DNA of 20,266 nucleotides, taken from a virus. The translations under genes and the position numbers were made by a program. The notes below the pieces were generated by a model. The model had not been told where the DNA came from and did not search any database. It was given only the letters and a program-made list of their open reading frames with translations. Shown here in pieces: positions 20,232-20,266 of this stretch (position 1 is its first letter; every line of letters begins with the position of its first letter). Where the stretch lies: positions 1 to 20,266 of the IMG/VR virus record IMGVR_UViG_3300005935_005922, one strand, 5' to 3'.

Positions 20232-20266
20232 GAAAATAAACTGGTCAATGATCCAAAAAGAAAAAA
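20224..20266 (+). CDS. Partial gene running off the right edge
   Basis: ATG at 20224 overlapping the previous stop by 8 nt; 14 codons are visible (MIKKINWSMIQKEK) with an A-rich purine stretch ahead as a weak ribosome site. Too short to identify. The INW-x-x-IQ start recalls some phage homing-endonuclease or DNA-binding proteins, but this is only a suggestion. Confidence 0.4.
   Translation, partial: MIKKINWSMIQKEK

Overview
The window is part of an AT-rich bacterial virus or prophage, about one third G+C by eye. Virus: the right half holds a head-morphogenesis block with a Mu gp29-type portal, a prohead protease/scaffold, a capsid cement protein and a Mu gpT-type major capsid protein. Bacterial host: the promoters are sigma70-like (TTGAC(A/C), 16-17 nt, TAxxxT). 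TGA acts as a stop in several ATGA overlaps, so there is no sign of code reassignment. No terminase, integrase or tail gene is visible, and the host cannot be named from this sequence.

Layout. Nearly everything from 19375 to 1 is transcribed leftward. At the right edge a divergent control region (19376-20024) separates it from a rightward unit: one small phage protein and one truncated gene. Leftward, the order is a virion-like beta-rich protein with its own promoter and terminator (18929-19375), an unknown gene bracketed by inverted repeats (18430-18798), a structured leader with a 13-codon leader peptide (18184-18381), portal, a 40-residue zinc ribbon, an AAA+ ATPase fused to a prohead-associated domain, a double prohead protease/scaffold, a cement protein with a poly-serine tail, and the major capsid protein. 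After a nested hairpin (10711-10790) comes a tightly overlapping run of ten sugar and phosphonate genes ending in a terminator at 2878-2908. A second short unit (Fe-ADH, cytidylyltransferase-LicD fusion, double methyltransferase) runs off the left edge.

How the genes may work together. Two pathways can be read. (1) ADP-heptose: a split HldE (kinase at 8879-9661, nucleotidyltransferase fused to a methyltransferase at 9658-10734), a cupin-HAD phosphatase fusion that could supply the GmhB step, an HldD-like epimerase and a GT9 heptosyltransferase-like enzyme; GmhA is not seen. WecB-like and UGD/WecC-like enzymes point to a second, acidic N-acetylhexosamine-type sugar. (2) Phosphonate: PEP mutase, a two-chain phosphonopyruvate decarboxylase, a phosphonoacetaldehyde-reductase-like Fe-ADH, then one polypeptide that joins an Fom1-like HxGH cytidylyltransferase to a LicD-type transferase. 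This reads as PEP to phosphonopyruvate to phosphonoacetaldehyde to 2-hydroxyethylphosphonate (HEP) to CMP-HEP to a HEP-decorated glycan. The cement protein and the cytidylyltransferase-LicD enzyme carry closely similar poly-serine C-terminal tails (Ser-run, Phe, Ser-run, Lys).

Main hypothesis (inference): this virus encodes a phosphonoglycan decoration system, perhaps building a heptose/HEP glycan on the serine tails of its own capsid cement protein. The alternative is that it remodels host surface glycans.
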